Virus record (IMG/VR): IMGVR_UViG_3300027747_003096
Location: 1 to 32,696 of that record
Strand: one strand, 5' to 3'
DNA: 32,696 bases
Source of the DNA: a virus
Part shown: piece by piece, positions 23,696-30,224 of the stretch
Layout of the letters: each line of letters begins with the position of its first letter
Position numbering within the stretch: the stretch's first letter is position 1
Notes under the pieces: generated by a model
Database searches by the model: none
What the model was told of the DNA's origin: nothing
The model's input: only the letters and a program-made list of their open reading frames with translations
Program-made: the position numbers and the translations under genes

Positions 23696-23739
23696 AATAA
23701 CTAAAATAATACTGCCTATTTAAGTTAGGAGATTTTAAA

Positions 23740-24432
23740 ATGAAACTATTAATTGAAAATTGGAAGAATTATACAAAGTTATTAACTGAAAGTAGTCTAT
23801 CAAGACTCCATAAGCATATGATGGAACACGACTGTATTATTATATCTGCTTACAGAAACGATCCACTTGATAATTCAAAATGCCCCGACGAAGTTAGTGA
23901 TTTTAGTAGTTTACAGACTGACGACACCGGTCGCGAGAGAACAACAAAAGAAATCAACAAAATGCGCAGTTCACAACTAAAAGCAATTCTTTTGGATGAT
24001 GCTCATGGCGTAACAGAAGTTCTAGGTTCATATATTGAAAACTTCACAAAACCAGAAGCAGTTGAAGTAAAAGAAAGAAGCCTTTTTGTTGTTAATTTGA
24101 CAGATGATCCAAATTTCTTAAATATGCTTTCACGACTTGGTAGAACTTATTGCCAAGATTCAATTCTTTTTATTCCAAAAGGTGGAAAAGGAGCATATCT
24201 TCTTGGCACAAACGATAGTGAATTTCCAGGTCTAAATAACAAAGTTGAAGTTGGTGATTTTAAGGGTGGAAGTGAAGCAGAATTTATGACACGAGTTGGT
24301 GATCGTCCCTTTGCCTTTAAAGAAAGCAAAGAACAAGAACTTCAACTTGAAACCTTTTCAGGTTTGAGTAGAACAGAAAAGATGGCTGTTCGCTCTATGG
24401 CAAAAAACGCCAGAAAGCTATTTAGTGAATAA
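23740..24432 (+). CDS. conserved phage protein of unknown function
   Basis: A 230-residue protein, ATG 23740 after TAGGAG. The start MKLLIENWKNYTKLL is a form common at the beginning of phage structural or accessory proteins. CIIISAYRNDPLDN, LDDAHGVTEVLGSYIENF, VKERSLFVVNLTDD, RTYCQDSILFIPKGG and VGDFKGGSEAEFMTRVGDRP are conserved-looking blocks that I know from many large phages, without a function. It may be a small alpha/beta enzyme, given Arg-Asn-Asp near the N-terminus and GSY motifs, but nothing more can be said. Confidence 0.6.
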   Translation: MKLLIENWKNYTKLLTESSLSRLHKHMMEHDCIIISAYRNDPLDNSKCPDEVSDFSSLQTDDTGRERTTKEINKMRSSQLKAILLDDAHGVTEVLGSYIENFTKPEAVEVKERSLFVVNLTDDPNFLNMLSRLGRTYCQDSILFIPKGGKGAYLLGTNDSEFPGLNNKVEVGDFKGGSEAEFMTRVGDRPFAFKESKEQELQLETFSGLSRTEKMAVRSMAKNARKLFSE

Positions 24433-24661
24433 AAATATTCCTGTTTATTCCACCGGTGATTTAGTAGAATGTATTCTGGCATCAGATCAGAATCTTTATA
24501 TCAAAAAACGTTTTGTTGGAAAAATTGGTATTGTCTTGAAGAGAATGTGCGCAGAAGATGGTGTTCTTTCTTCAAGTAACATGTATACAGTTTATATAGA
24601 CGATACTTTTGTGAGTCTTCACGCACTTGATATGAAACTCCTCTCAGGAATTCAACCATGA
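24425..24661 (+). CDS. SH3-like small protein
   Basis: A 78-residue protein from GTG 24425, overlapping the upstream stop. YSTGDLVECILAS at the start, GKIGIVLKRM in the middle and TVYIDDTFVSLHALDMKLL at the end match the small-barrel family here (GDLV...GIV...L). Linked to the next gene by an ATGA overlap. Confidence 0.55.
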   Translation: MNKNIPVYSTGDLVECILASDQNLYIKKRFVGKIGIVLKRMCAEDGVLSSSNMYTVYIDDTFVSLHALDMKLLSGIQP

Positions 24662-24834
24662 AGTATAAAGTTGGTGATCTTGTTACTAGTAGATGGGGAA
24701 ATATAGATAAACTTGGTTATATTGTTGATATCAATAAGGTATCACAAACGATAACAACAGTTTTCTTTGAAGATACTAAGTTTGAATTCAAGCATACTTT
24801 TTCTTATTTTGATTTATATTATAAGGTATTATAA
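24658..24834 (+). CDS. SH3-like small protein
   Basis: A 58-residue protein from ATG 24658. MKYKVGDLVTSRWGNIDKLG, YIVDINKVSQ, TTVFFEDTKFEF. The MKYKVGDL start is the same as that of the gene at 29891, so the two are close relatives. It is short for the family but complete, with the stop three bases before the next ATG. Confidence 0.55.
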   Translation: MKYKVGDLVTSRWGNIDKLGYIVDINKVSQTITTVFFEDTKFEFKHTFSYFDLYYKVL

Positions 24835-24837
24835 CAA

Positions 24838-25011
24838 ATGGACAACTACCAATATCGTGAACTAAAAGATGCTATCAAACGAATTGATGAACTTGAAGAA
24901 CAGATCAATAAACTAAAACAACTTATTTTGGATTCAACACATTCAAGTGGTCATTTTCAATTGAATAGCAGTAATGAAAGTTTCTTATATACGAAAGTTG
25001 GTGATGAGTGA
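24838..25011 (+). CDS. small coiled-coil protein
   Basis: A 57-residue protein from ATG 24838. Residues about 5-32 form a coil (RELKDAIKRIDELEEQINKL); the end is polar (SSGHFQLNSSNES). Not recognised. The stop overlaps the next gene. Confidence 0.5.
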   Translation: MDNYQYRELKDAIKRIDELEEQINKLKQLILDSTHSSGHFQLNSSNESFLYTKVGDE

Positions 25012-25688
25012 AATATCTTCTACAATCCGGCAGAGTAATGGAAGAAGAAAAACGACATATTACTTCTGCCATCAAGTATCCATACTTCTGGTCATCATAT
25101 GACGAACTAAAACTGTTTCAGAACAGTGAACTTGTTGTTCCAGTTGGAAGTGTTGAGTTTGTAAAGAAGTATTGCTTATTGAACGATATAACGCTTCCTG
25201 ATAATATTTCTTATCCATCCGAACTAAAAGGTTTCCTAAATAGAAATGTTTGGAGTGGAGTTTATGGGGAAGTAAAAGAAAACCAGTTTTGTAAGCCAAA
25301 GAATACAAAGAGTTTTACAGGTGGGATTAGAGCAGATATTGAAGAAGTCGTAAATCCAGAACAACCTGTTTGGATTTCAGATAAAGTTTGCTTTTCTTCT
25401 GAGTGGAGATTTTATATCCTTAATAAGAAAATCCTTGGATATTCAAGATATGATAGTGGGGATGATAAAGCGCAGCCAAATGTAAAAACCGTTGAAGAAA
25501 TGATCAGTGTTTATCTTTCATCTCCTGTTGGTTATTCTATTGATATCGGTTATGTTGATGGAAAAACAACTCTCGTTGAAGCAAACGATGGCTGGTCTTT
25601 GGGTTTCTATCGTTGGGGAAATATGAAGGGTGAAGATTATATCAAACTGATTACCGCTCGTTGGTTAGAAATTGTGAGGAACAAATGA
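25008..25688 (+). CDS. R2K-family ATP-grasp protein
   Basis: A 226-residue protein from GTG 25008. The N-terminal half holds the substrate region (VPVGSVEFVKKY); the C-terminal half has the ATP-grasp core: EWRFYILNKKILGYSRYD, YSIDIGYVDGKTTLVEANDGWS, where the last Glu and Asn bind magnesium. I associate this set (EWR.YI, SRYD, ID.G...EANDGWSLG) with the R2K ATP-grasp domains found in phages and conflict systems. ATP-grasp enzymes join amines or carboxylates using ATP; a peptide or protein tag is the usual product in this clade. The substrate cannot be read. Confidence 0.68.
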   Translation: MKYLLQSGRVMEEEKRHITSAIKYPYFWSSYDELKLFQNSELVVPVGSVEFVKKYCLLNDITLPDNISYPSELKGFLNRNVWSGVYGEVKENQFCKPKNTKSFTGGIRADIEEVVNPEQPVWISDKVCFSSEWRFYILNKKILGYSRYDSGDDKAQPNVKTVEEMISVYLSSPVGYSIDIGYVDGKTTLVEANDGWSLGFYRWGNMKGEDYIKLITARWLEIVRNK

Positions 25689-25750
25689 ACACAACAACCA
25701 ACCAACTATTATTTAACTGGATATTAGAAAAACACGGAGAAGGTAAGTGA
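25685..25750 (+). CDS. 21-residue peptide gene, possible
   Basis: ATG 25685 overlaps the ATP-grasp stop by four bases and reads MNTTTNQLLFNWILEKHGEGK. It overlaps the next GTG by 4 bases (GTGA). The unbroken coupling supports it, but length is too short for a firm call. Confidence 0.35.
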   Translation: MNTTTNQLLFNWILEKHGEGK

Positions 25751-25977
25751 AAGATCGTTTTCAAGATCAACCTTGGTATATTAAACTTTGGCGATTAAGA
25801 TGGTATATTCCAGTGCCATATCAAACAGTAAGAATTTATCTGGCAAATAGAAAAAAGATAGATAAAGATTTATATTTTGCTTATAGTCTTGCTATGGGTG
25901 AAGCTCATTATAAAATGAAATGGCTTTATTCTTTGGAAGAAGCCAAGAAACTATTAGAAAATAAGAGGAAGAAATGA
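25747..25977 (+). CDS. small conserved phage protein
   Basis: A 76-residue protein from GTG 25747 with GGAGAAGG upstream. DQPWYIKLWRLRWYIPVPYQ near the start, LANRKKIDKDLYFAYSLAMG and HYKMKWLYSLEEAKKLL: rich in Trp, Tyr, Lys and Arg. Similar short proteins occur in T4-like phages, with no function known to me. Basic and aromatic enough to bind nucleic acid or membrane, but unproven. It overlaps the thioredoxin gene by 4 bases. Confidence 0.5.
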   Translation: MKDRFQDQPWYIKLWRLRWYIPVPYQTVRIYLANRKKIDKDLYFAYSLAMGEAHYKMKWLYSLEEAKKLLENKRKK

Positions 25978-26264
25978 AAACAGTTACAGATAAAAGTGAA
26001 ATAGTTGGAAATTGTCTTGTTAAGTTTGGTGCTACTTGGTGTGGCCCTTGTAAAGCAGTTAAGCCAGTTTTAGAGAAGGTCGAAAATACAACAGGCGTAA
26101 CTGTGTTTGATGTAGATATTGATGAAAGCTCACAGATTGCTGAAGAATTTGGTGTTCGCTCTGTTCCAACGGTTTTTGCCTTAAAAGATGGTCAGCCTGT
26201 TGGTATGATCGTTGGAGCAAAAGGCGAATTTGCCTATCTTGATTTGATTGAAAAGCTTAAATGA
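25974..26264 (+). CDS. thioredoxin
   Basis: A 96-residue thioredoxin. WCGPC active site at about residues 22-26 (FGATWCGPCKAVKP), conserved cis-Pro in VRSVPTV (about 63-69), and a VFDVDIDESSQIAEEFGV strand/helix before it. It can reduce the C-terminal cysteines of the NrdA at 15794, closing the deoxynucleotide pathway. Length is slightly short of the usual 105-108 residues but all core elements are present. It overlaps the previous gene by 4 bases and is followed by ThyX. Confidence 0.92.
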   Translation: MKTVTDKSEIVGNCLVKFGATWCGPCKAVKPVLEKVENTTGVTVFDVDIDESSQIAEEFGVRSVPTVFALKDGQPVGMIVGAKGEFAYLDLIEKLK

Positions 26265-26271
26265 GGAAAAA

Positions 26272-26955
26272 ATGAAAAGCATTGAACTGTATGGTGATGG
26301 TATTGGTAAAGTAGAATTAGTTGATAGTGTTGGAAATGATCTAACGATTGTCAATAGTGCGCGTGTAAGCTTTGGCGTTCATCAAGAAGAACTTAATGAT
26401 AAAGACAGGAAACTGATTCGTTATCTTATTAAACACAAGCATACATCAACGCTAGAACATTGTTTTGTAACCTTTCGTGTAAAGGTTCCATTATTTATTC
26501 GTTCACAGCATCATCGCCATCGCACTTGGTCATATAACGAAATTTCTCGTCGTTATACTGCTGAAAAAATGGAATTTTATCAACCAAACCAATTTCGCAC
26601 ACAACACAAAAACAATCGTCAAGCAAGTAACGAAAATGAGCTAATTAATCCAGTTATTGACGGTAAAGATGCTAATCAGCTCGTTTCGGAACATCACCAA
26701 CAAAGTTTAGAGCTCTATAATAAATTAATGGAATCTGGGGTTTGTCGTGAGCAAGCAAGAGGAGTATTACCACAAAATCTTTATACCGAATACTATGCTT
26801 CAGCAAACTTGAATAATATTCTCAAGTTCATTGAATTACGTTCTCATGAAGGAGCACAATGGGAAATAGTTCAAGTTGCTAATGCTATGTTAAAAATAGT
26901 TCAGCAACTTTTTCCAGAGACTATGGCTGCTTATAATGAAGTAAGAAATTCGTGA
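26272..26955 (+). CDS. thyX: flavin-dependent thymidylate synthase
   Basis: A 227-residue enzyme methylating dUMP to dTMP with methylene-THF, FAD and NADPH. The signature RHRTWSYNEISRRY (RHRxxSxNxxSxRY, about residues 82-95) is intact, with LIRYLIKHKHTSTLEH before and ARGVLPQNLYTEYYASANL plus LRSHEGAQWEI after, as in family members. ATG 26272 is preceded by AGGAAAA; an earlier TTG at 26248 overlaps the thioredoxin end and is rejected. It works with NrdA/B and the deaminase to supply dTTP. Confidence 0.95.
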   Translation: MKSIELYGDGIGKVELVDSVGNDLTIVNSARVSFGVHQEELNDKDRKLIRYLIKHKHTSTLEHCFVTFRVKVPLFIRSQHHRHRTWSYNEISRRYTAEKMEFYQPNQFRTQHKNNRQASNENELINPVIDGKDANQLVSEHHQQSLELYNKLMESGVCREQARGVLPQNLYTEYYASANLNNILKFIELRSHEGAQWEIVQVANAMLKIVQQLFPETMAAYNEVRNS

Positions 26956-26971
26956 AATCTACTTTCGGGCT

Positions 26972-27754
26972 ATGATAAAACTGGACAATATTGTAATCGG
27001 TGGTAATTTAAAAGCATTACAATTTGCTCTCAAAAAAGGCTATCCAATTCTGTATAAGGAGTTGGATTTGCCTTTTGAGTTTGATTATTTGGATGATAAC
27101 TTCTCAAAACGAGATTATCAAGAATATATTGCTTTCCTGCTTTCAATGGCAGGATTAAACTATTTTGGAGACAAGATAGAAAATATTTCTATCAAAGATG
27201 ATATTGTTAAAGTAACTGGTAAAAGAGCGTGGACATATGAATTCCAGTGTAAGAACATTCACGATTTCACAGTAAATGAAAATGCTTATGATGGCTTATA
27301 TCAAGTAATTGACTGGATTAATGTAAGAAGCTGTGGCCATCATTCGCTCAATCATATTGATAGTGAAGATAGTTTTGTTCAGAAGATTCTTTTTTATCCC
27401 TCGCAAAGACAAAACAAATCAAAATTGTATTTTCAATCAGATGTTGAGTATGAGAAAATACCAAAAGATCTTGTTTGTTTGTCTTTCTTGACAAAACAAG
27501 AATTGCTTGATGAAGGACACGGCGAAGTTTATTCAAGATTAAAGGCAGTTCAGATGATGAAGGACGCAGGATTAAAAGGTAAAAAGGTTGGCTTCTCGTC
27601 AACAGGCAAACCAAGCACCGCTCCAATAAAATTAGAATTTGACAGACGCGAGGTAAAATTTTTTGATTCCAGCCCTGTTTTCGTCGATTTAACAAGTGAA
27701 AACAAGTATGTTAGAACTGTTTTAAAGCAGATGTATAAATGGAAGAAGAGTTAG
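26972..27754 (+). CDS. Rossmann-like phage protein, unknown function
   Basis: A 260-residue protein from ATG 26972. The start LDNIVIGGNLKALQFALKKG, GYPILYKELD looks like a dinucleotide-binding strand-loop-helix (IVIGGN) followed by a strand. The rest includes GLYQVIDWINVRSCGHHSLN and SSTGKPSTAPIKLEFDRREV. I recall relatives as conserved proteins in large phages, of unknown role. It overlaps the nucleotidyltransferase-like gene by 16 bases, so the two probably act together. Confidence 0.5.
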   Translation: MIKLDNIVIGGNLKALQFALKKGYPILYKELDLPFEFDYLDDNFSKRDYQEYIAFLLSMAGLNYFGDKIENISIKDDIVKVTGKRAWTYEFQCKNIHDFTVNENAYDGLYQVIDWINVRSCGHHSLNHIDSEDSFVQKILFYPSQRQNKSKLYFQSDVEYEKIPKDLVCLSFLTKQELLDEGHGEVYSRLKAVQMMKDAGLKGKKVGFSSTGKPSTAPIKLEFDRREVKFFDSSPVFVDLTSENKYVRTVLKQMYKWKKS

Positions 27755-28710
27755 AAGAAAATCCGGTAAGTTATAAGAACAAATTTCACTTGGCAGGCAT
27801 TATACCAATTGCCACACAGCCATTGGATTTTGGTATGCCTTGGCATGAAAGCTTGATGCCATTAGCACCAAATTATCTTGCTTTTGAACGCTCGATATAT
27901 GAATGTGCTGTTGCAGGTTGTGAAACAATTTGGATTGTCTCGCACCGTGAAACAACGCCACTTTTAAGACACCGTTTGGGTGATTGGATTTATGATCCTG
28001 TTATAAATCCATCTATTCGACGTAAATATAGTCAACGATTCAATCAGCAATTCAAGCAAATACCCATTTACTATGTGCCGATTCATCCAAAAGATCGTGA
28101 TGTGCGTGACGGTCTTGTTTGGTCTATTTTTTATGGCATAAGAAAAGCATACCACATTTCACACTATTTTAGTAAATGGGTAACACCAAACAAATATTAT
28201 GTTTCATTTCCATATTCTGTTTATACAGCAGGTGGTTTAAAAGAAAAACGTTTGGATATATCAAGCAAACAAAGCCATTTCCTAGAAACACCAGACGGTA
28301 AAACAATTCGTGATGGCGCTCTTGTTGGTTTCTCTCTTGATACAAATGAATATGTTGGCTACTTGAAGAATTTTCGAGAACACGAAAAATTATTGTGGAA
28401 AAACGGTGAATGGAAAAACGGCAAGTTTATTGGTGAAAAGCTTCCAACAGGTGAAAGATACACAGGCAGATTTATTAAGCCAGAACAGGTTTTTCATACA
28501 GCACCAGTCACAGAAGAAAACACAATAAAACTTAAATGGCATAATGACATAAGCACTTGGGATGGTTACTGTAAGTTTCTTGGTTCAGGGAATAAGCGTT
28601 TAATAAAGCGACCAACATTTGGTTTTGAATACCACGAATTTAACCCAATCGGGGTTGATAATGAAATAGAAGTTGGCACGGATGAGGTTGACGAGGAAAA
28701 AGAACCGTGA
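27739..28710 (+). CDS. nucleotidyltransferase-like protein (GT-A fold possible)
   Basis: A 323-residue protein. AGIIPIATQPLDFGMPWHES, NYLAFERSIYECAVAGCETI, WIVSHRETTPLLRHRLGDWI, then VRDGLVWSIFYGIRKAY. The order resembles a sugar-nucleotidyltransferase start (IIP.A......P...PLaPN...E...Y....AG...IWIV). I recall such genes in large myoviruses without a proven product. The C-terminal half (residues about 200-323) has repeated LLWKNGEWKNGKF strands and an acidic end (VDEEKEP). A Rossmann-like partner precedes it. The acidic tail region carries the promoter of the next unit. Confidence 0.5.
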   Translation: MEEELEENPVSYKNKFHLAGIIPIATQPLDFGMPWHESLMPLAPNYLAFERSIYECAVAGCETIWIVSHRETTPLLRHRLGDWIYDPVINPSIRRKYSQRFNQQFKQIPIYYVPIHPKDRDVRDGLVWSIFYGIRKAYHISHYFSKWVTPNKYYVSFPYSVYTAGGLKEKRLDISSKQSHFLETPDGKTIRDGALVGFSLDTNEYVGYLKNFREHEKLLWKNGEWKNGKFIGEKLPTGERYTGRFIKPEQVFHTAPVTEENTIKLKWHNDISTWDGYCKFLGSGNKRLIKRPTFGFEYHEFNPIGVDNEIEVGTDEVDEEKEP

Positions 28711-28716
28711 TAGAAT
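28688..28716 (+). promoter_or_regulatory. sigma70-like promoter
   Basis: TTGACG at 28688-28693, 17-bp spacer ending TGA, TAGAAT at 28711-28716, overlapping the end of the upstream gene. About 40 bases of leader with GAGGAA before ATG 28764. Confidence 0.62.
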
Positions 28717-28763
28717 GGGATTCCGCTAGAATCTGTGCCTAATTATTTAAAGAGGAATAACGT

Positions 28764-29072
28764 ATGACACTTGATTATCAGGCAATTCGAAAAATGACAA
28801 AAGAAGTTTCAACTGTTAAGAAACAGGAAGTTCCTTTGACAGAAAAAGAACTAAAACGAGTTCAGTATTATATTGAAGATATTGAATACAATGTTTTAGG
28901 ACTAGCGGAAGCAGGAAAAGATAAGTTTTCATACGATTGTTCCAAGTTGTCACAAAAGATGTTTCAGGAACTAGCGGTCCAGTTTAAGAACAAGAATCCA
29001 TTATTTTACGTAACAACAAATTCTGTTACACAATTACTTACTGTTGAATGGCACGGCAAAAACGAAGCTTAA
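28764..29072 (+). CDS. small unknown protein
   Basis: A 102-residue protein, ATG 28764 after GAGGAATAA. The first half is helical (TEKELKRVQYYIEDIEYNVL); the end has alternating strands (PLFYVTTNSV, QLLTVEWHG). Not recognised. It overlaps the next gene by 25 bases. Confidence 0.5.
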   Translation: MTLDYQAIRKMTKEVSTVKKQEVPLTEKELKRVQYYIEDIEYNVLGLAEAGKDKFSYDCSKLSQKMFQELAVQFKNKNPLFYVTTNSVTQLLTVEWHGKNEA

Positions 29073-29419
29073 AATTTGAAGTTGGTGATATTGCCATCTA
29101 TTCAAAGCCAAGAGATTTGGATCCACAACACGTAGACCAATATGCGCCATATTGGATGATTCGTTTACGTTATGCTCGTCCTTTTTACATGGAAGAGGCA
29201 AATAACGTTGGAATCATAATGGAAGTTTACCCTTCACAAGACATTTTTCTTCAAAGAAGAAAAGAAAATAATGTGTATATCTGGTATTCACAGCAGACAG
29301 GTAAAGAATACATAATGTTCGAAGGTGAGTTGACAACCGGCGAGGAGTATGCTACGATGGGATCCTACACGGACAGCTTCCTAGCAGATCCATTTAAGAA
29401 AAAGGCGCGAAATAAATGA
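29048..29419 (+). CDS. SH3-like small protein
   Basis: A 123-residue protein from ATG 29048. FEVGDIAIYSKP at the start, NNVGIIMEVYPSQD in the middle, then VYIWYSQQTGKEYIMFEGEL, which is shared with the gene at 29891 (GYIWYSQVDGKEY). A longer central insert separates the first strand from the rest. The start is not near a clear ribosome site; coupling to the upstream gene is likely. It contains the promoter at 29330. Confidence 0.58.
   Translation: MARQKRSLKFEVGDIAIYSKPRDLDPQHVDQYAPYWMIRLRYARPFYMEEANNVGIIMEVYPSQDIFLQRRKENNVYIWYSQQTGKEYIMFEGELTTGEEYATMGSYTDSFLADPFKKKARNK
29330..29358 (+). promoter_or_regulatory. sigma70-like promoter
   Basis: TTGACA at 29330-29335, 17-bp spacer ending TGC, TACGAT at 29353-29358, inside the 29048 gene. 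It could drive the genes from 29416 through the dnaE fragment and SH3-like gene. Confidence 0.6.
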
Positions 29420-29619
29420 AAATCGGTAGTCTAGTCTTTATCAGGGCCACCCAATTTAAAAATCACGTCGGCCTAATTGTGTGTGAAAAAAATCCCGATC
29501 TACCAATTAATCATATTATGAAGTTTTATACTGTTCTGACGGGTGATCGCCAGCTCGATTTTCTAGCGTCTGAATTGGAAGAAGTGGATGAAAATTGGCG
29601 ATCTAGTAGAAATCTTTAA
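29416..29619 (+). CDS. SH3-like small protein
   Basis: A 67-residue protein from ATG 29416 (4-base overlap). KIGSLVFIRATQF, HVGLIVCEKN, KFYTVLTGDRQLDFLASELE. GS replaces the usual GD, but the strand order is kept. It overlaps the next gene by 32 bases. Confidence 0.52.
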   Translation: MKIGSLVFIRATQFKNHVGLIVCEKNPDLPINHIMKFYTVLTGDRQLDFLASELEEVDENWRSSRNL

Positions 29620-29803
29620 TAGTCGTGAGAAATATTCACCAATGACCGAAAGATTCGGTGGAACTATTGGTGTTATCATTGACGTTGTTAAAGTCACAAC
29701 ATTTGCTGACAATTCAGCACCAGCACAAAAATTCGTTGTTCTGTTACAAGATAAGCAGCGCGAATACTGGTTTGACGAAGTAGAACTCAAAGTAATCAAC
29801 TAA
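29588..29803 (+). CDS. SH3-like small protein
   Basis: A 71-residue protein from ATG 29588. KIGDLVEIFNSREKYSP, GTIGVIIDVVKVTTF, KFVVLLQDKQREYWFDEVEL. Best member of the family: GDLVEI, GVIIDV, E-Y-W-F, EVEL. It is followed after 11 bases by the dnaE 5' fragment, whose ribosome site is ACAGGAG. Confidence 0.55.
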   Translation: MKIGDLVEIFNSREKYSPMTERFGGTIGVIIDVVKVTTFADNSAPAQKFVVLLQDKQREYWFDEVELKVIN

Positions 29804-29814
29804 CAGGAGTTAAA

Positions 29815-29886
29815 ATGACTGAACGTGTTAAGTCCGTGATTCCGTTTGTGAATCTTCACGGACATTCTACCTTTTCTATTAGGTGA
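29815..29886 (+). pseudogene. orphan 5' fragment of the dnaE-type polymerase
   Basis: ATG 29815, with AGGAG upstream, gives 23 residues and a TGA at 29884-29886. It reads VKSVIPFVNLHGHSTFSIR, the start of a PHP domain (H-x-H-S-x-F-S). The full gene, 1.2 kb downstream, starts with a related N-terminus (FVGLHAHSGFS) and then continues. The fragment stops at almost the same place at which the full copy is interrupted, i.e. just after the metal-binding motif. It is best explained as the old 5' end of dnaE, cut off when the SH3-like gene, the endonuclease and a second N-terminus were inserted. Confidence 0.7.
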
Positions 29887-29890
29887 GTAA

Positions 29891-30148
29891 ATGAAATACA
29901 AAGTTGGTGATCTTCTTCTTATAAAAGATATTCGTTTTAGTTCTCTCTCTCACCTTCCCCTTCCCCTTCCCCCTCGCCCTCTCCCTCGCCTTCACCCTCT
30001 CCTTTGTCTTAATAATACACTTGGTATTATTACCGAAGTTGAAGAAAGTTCAACAGAAAAATATAATGGTTATATTTGGTATTCACAAGTTGATGGGAAA
30101 GAATACTATTTCTATGAAGACGAAGTTGATGGTGAGGTGATTAGTTAA
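29891..30148 (+). CDS. SH3-like small protein with proline-rich insert
   Basis: An 85-residue protein from ATG 29891. MKYKVGDLLLIKDIRFSS, then a Pro/Leu-rich insert of about 24 residues (HLPLPLPPRPLPRLHP), then NNTLGIITEVEESSTEKYNG and GYIWYSQVDGKEYYFYEDE. The insert is coded by a 70-base pyrimidine tract that breaks the barrel between its first strand and the GII strand. The MKYKVGDL start matches the gene at 24658, the end matches 29048. It begins five bases after the dnaE fragment. Confidence 0.55.
   Translation: MKYKVGDLLLIKDIRFSSLSHLPLPLPPRPLPRLHPLLCLNNTLGIITEVEESSTEKYNGYIWYSQVDGKEYYFYEDEVDGEVIS
29941..30010 (+). repeat. pyrimidine tract (CT/CCTTCC-type) within coding sequence
   Basis: Sixty-five of 70 bases on the plus strand are C or T, with CCTTCCCC-type repeats (about 29953-29971) and CCCTC repeats after. 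This contrasts with the A/T-rich neighbours. Such tracts are slippage-prone and could form triplex DNA. Confidence 0.8.
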
Positions 30149-30161
30149 ATTAATTTAGTAC

Positions 30162-30190
30162 TTTACACACCCATAGAAAAGTTATATCAT
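30162..30190 (+). promoter_or_regulatory. promoter overlapping the endonuclease leader hairpin
   Basis: TTTACA at 30162-30167, a 17-bp spacer, TATCAT at 30185-30190; no TGn extension. A start near 30197 would fall at the end of the 5' arm of a hairpin, ACTACT TACTC (30191-30201) with GAGTA (30205-30209) and AGTAGT (30217-30222), whose 3' arm covers part of the AAGGAG ribosome site. Read-through transcripts would carry the whole hairpin; promoter transcripts would lack its 5' arm. Confidence 0.55.
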
Positions 30191-30224
30191 ACTACTTACT
30201 CTATGAGTATGTAAGGAGTAGTGT

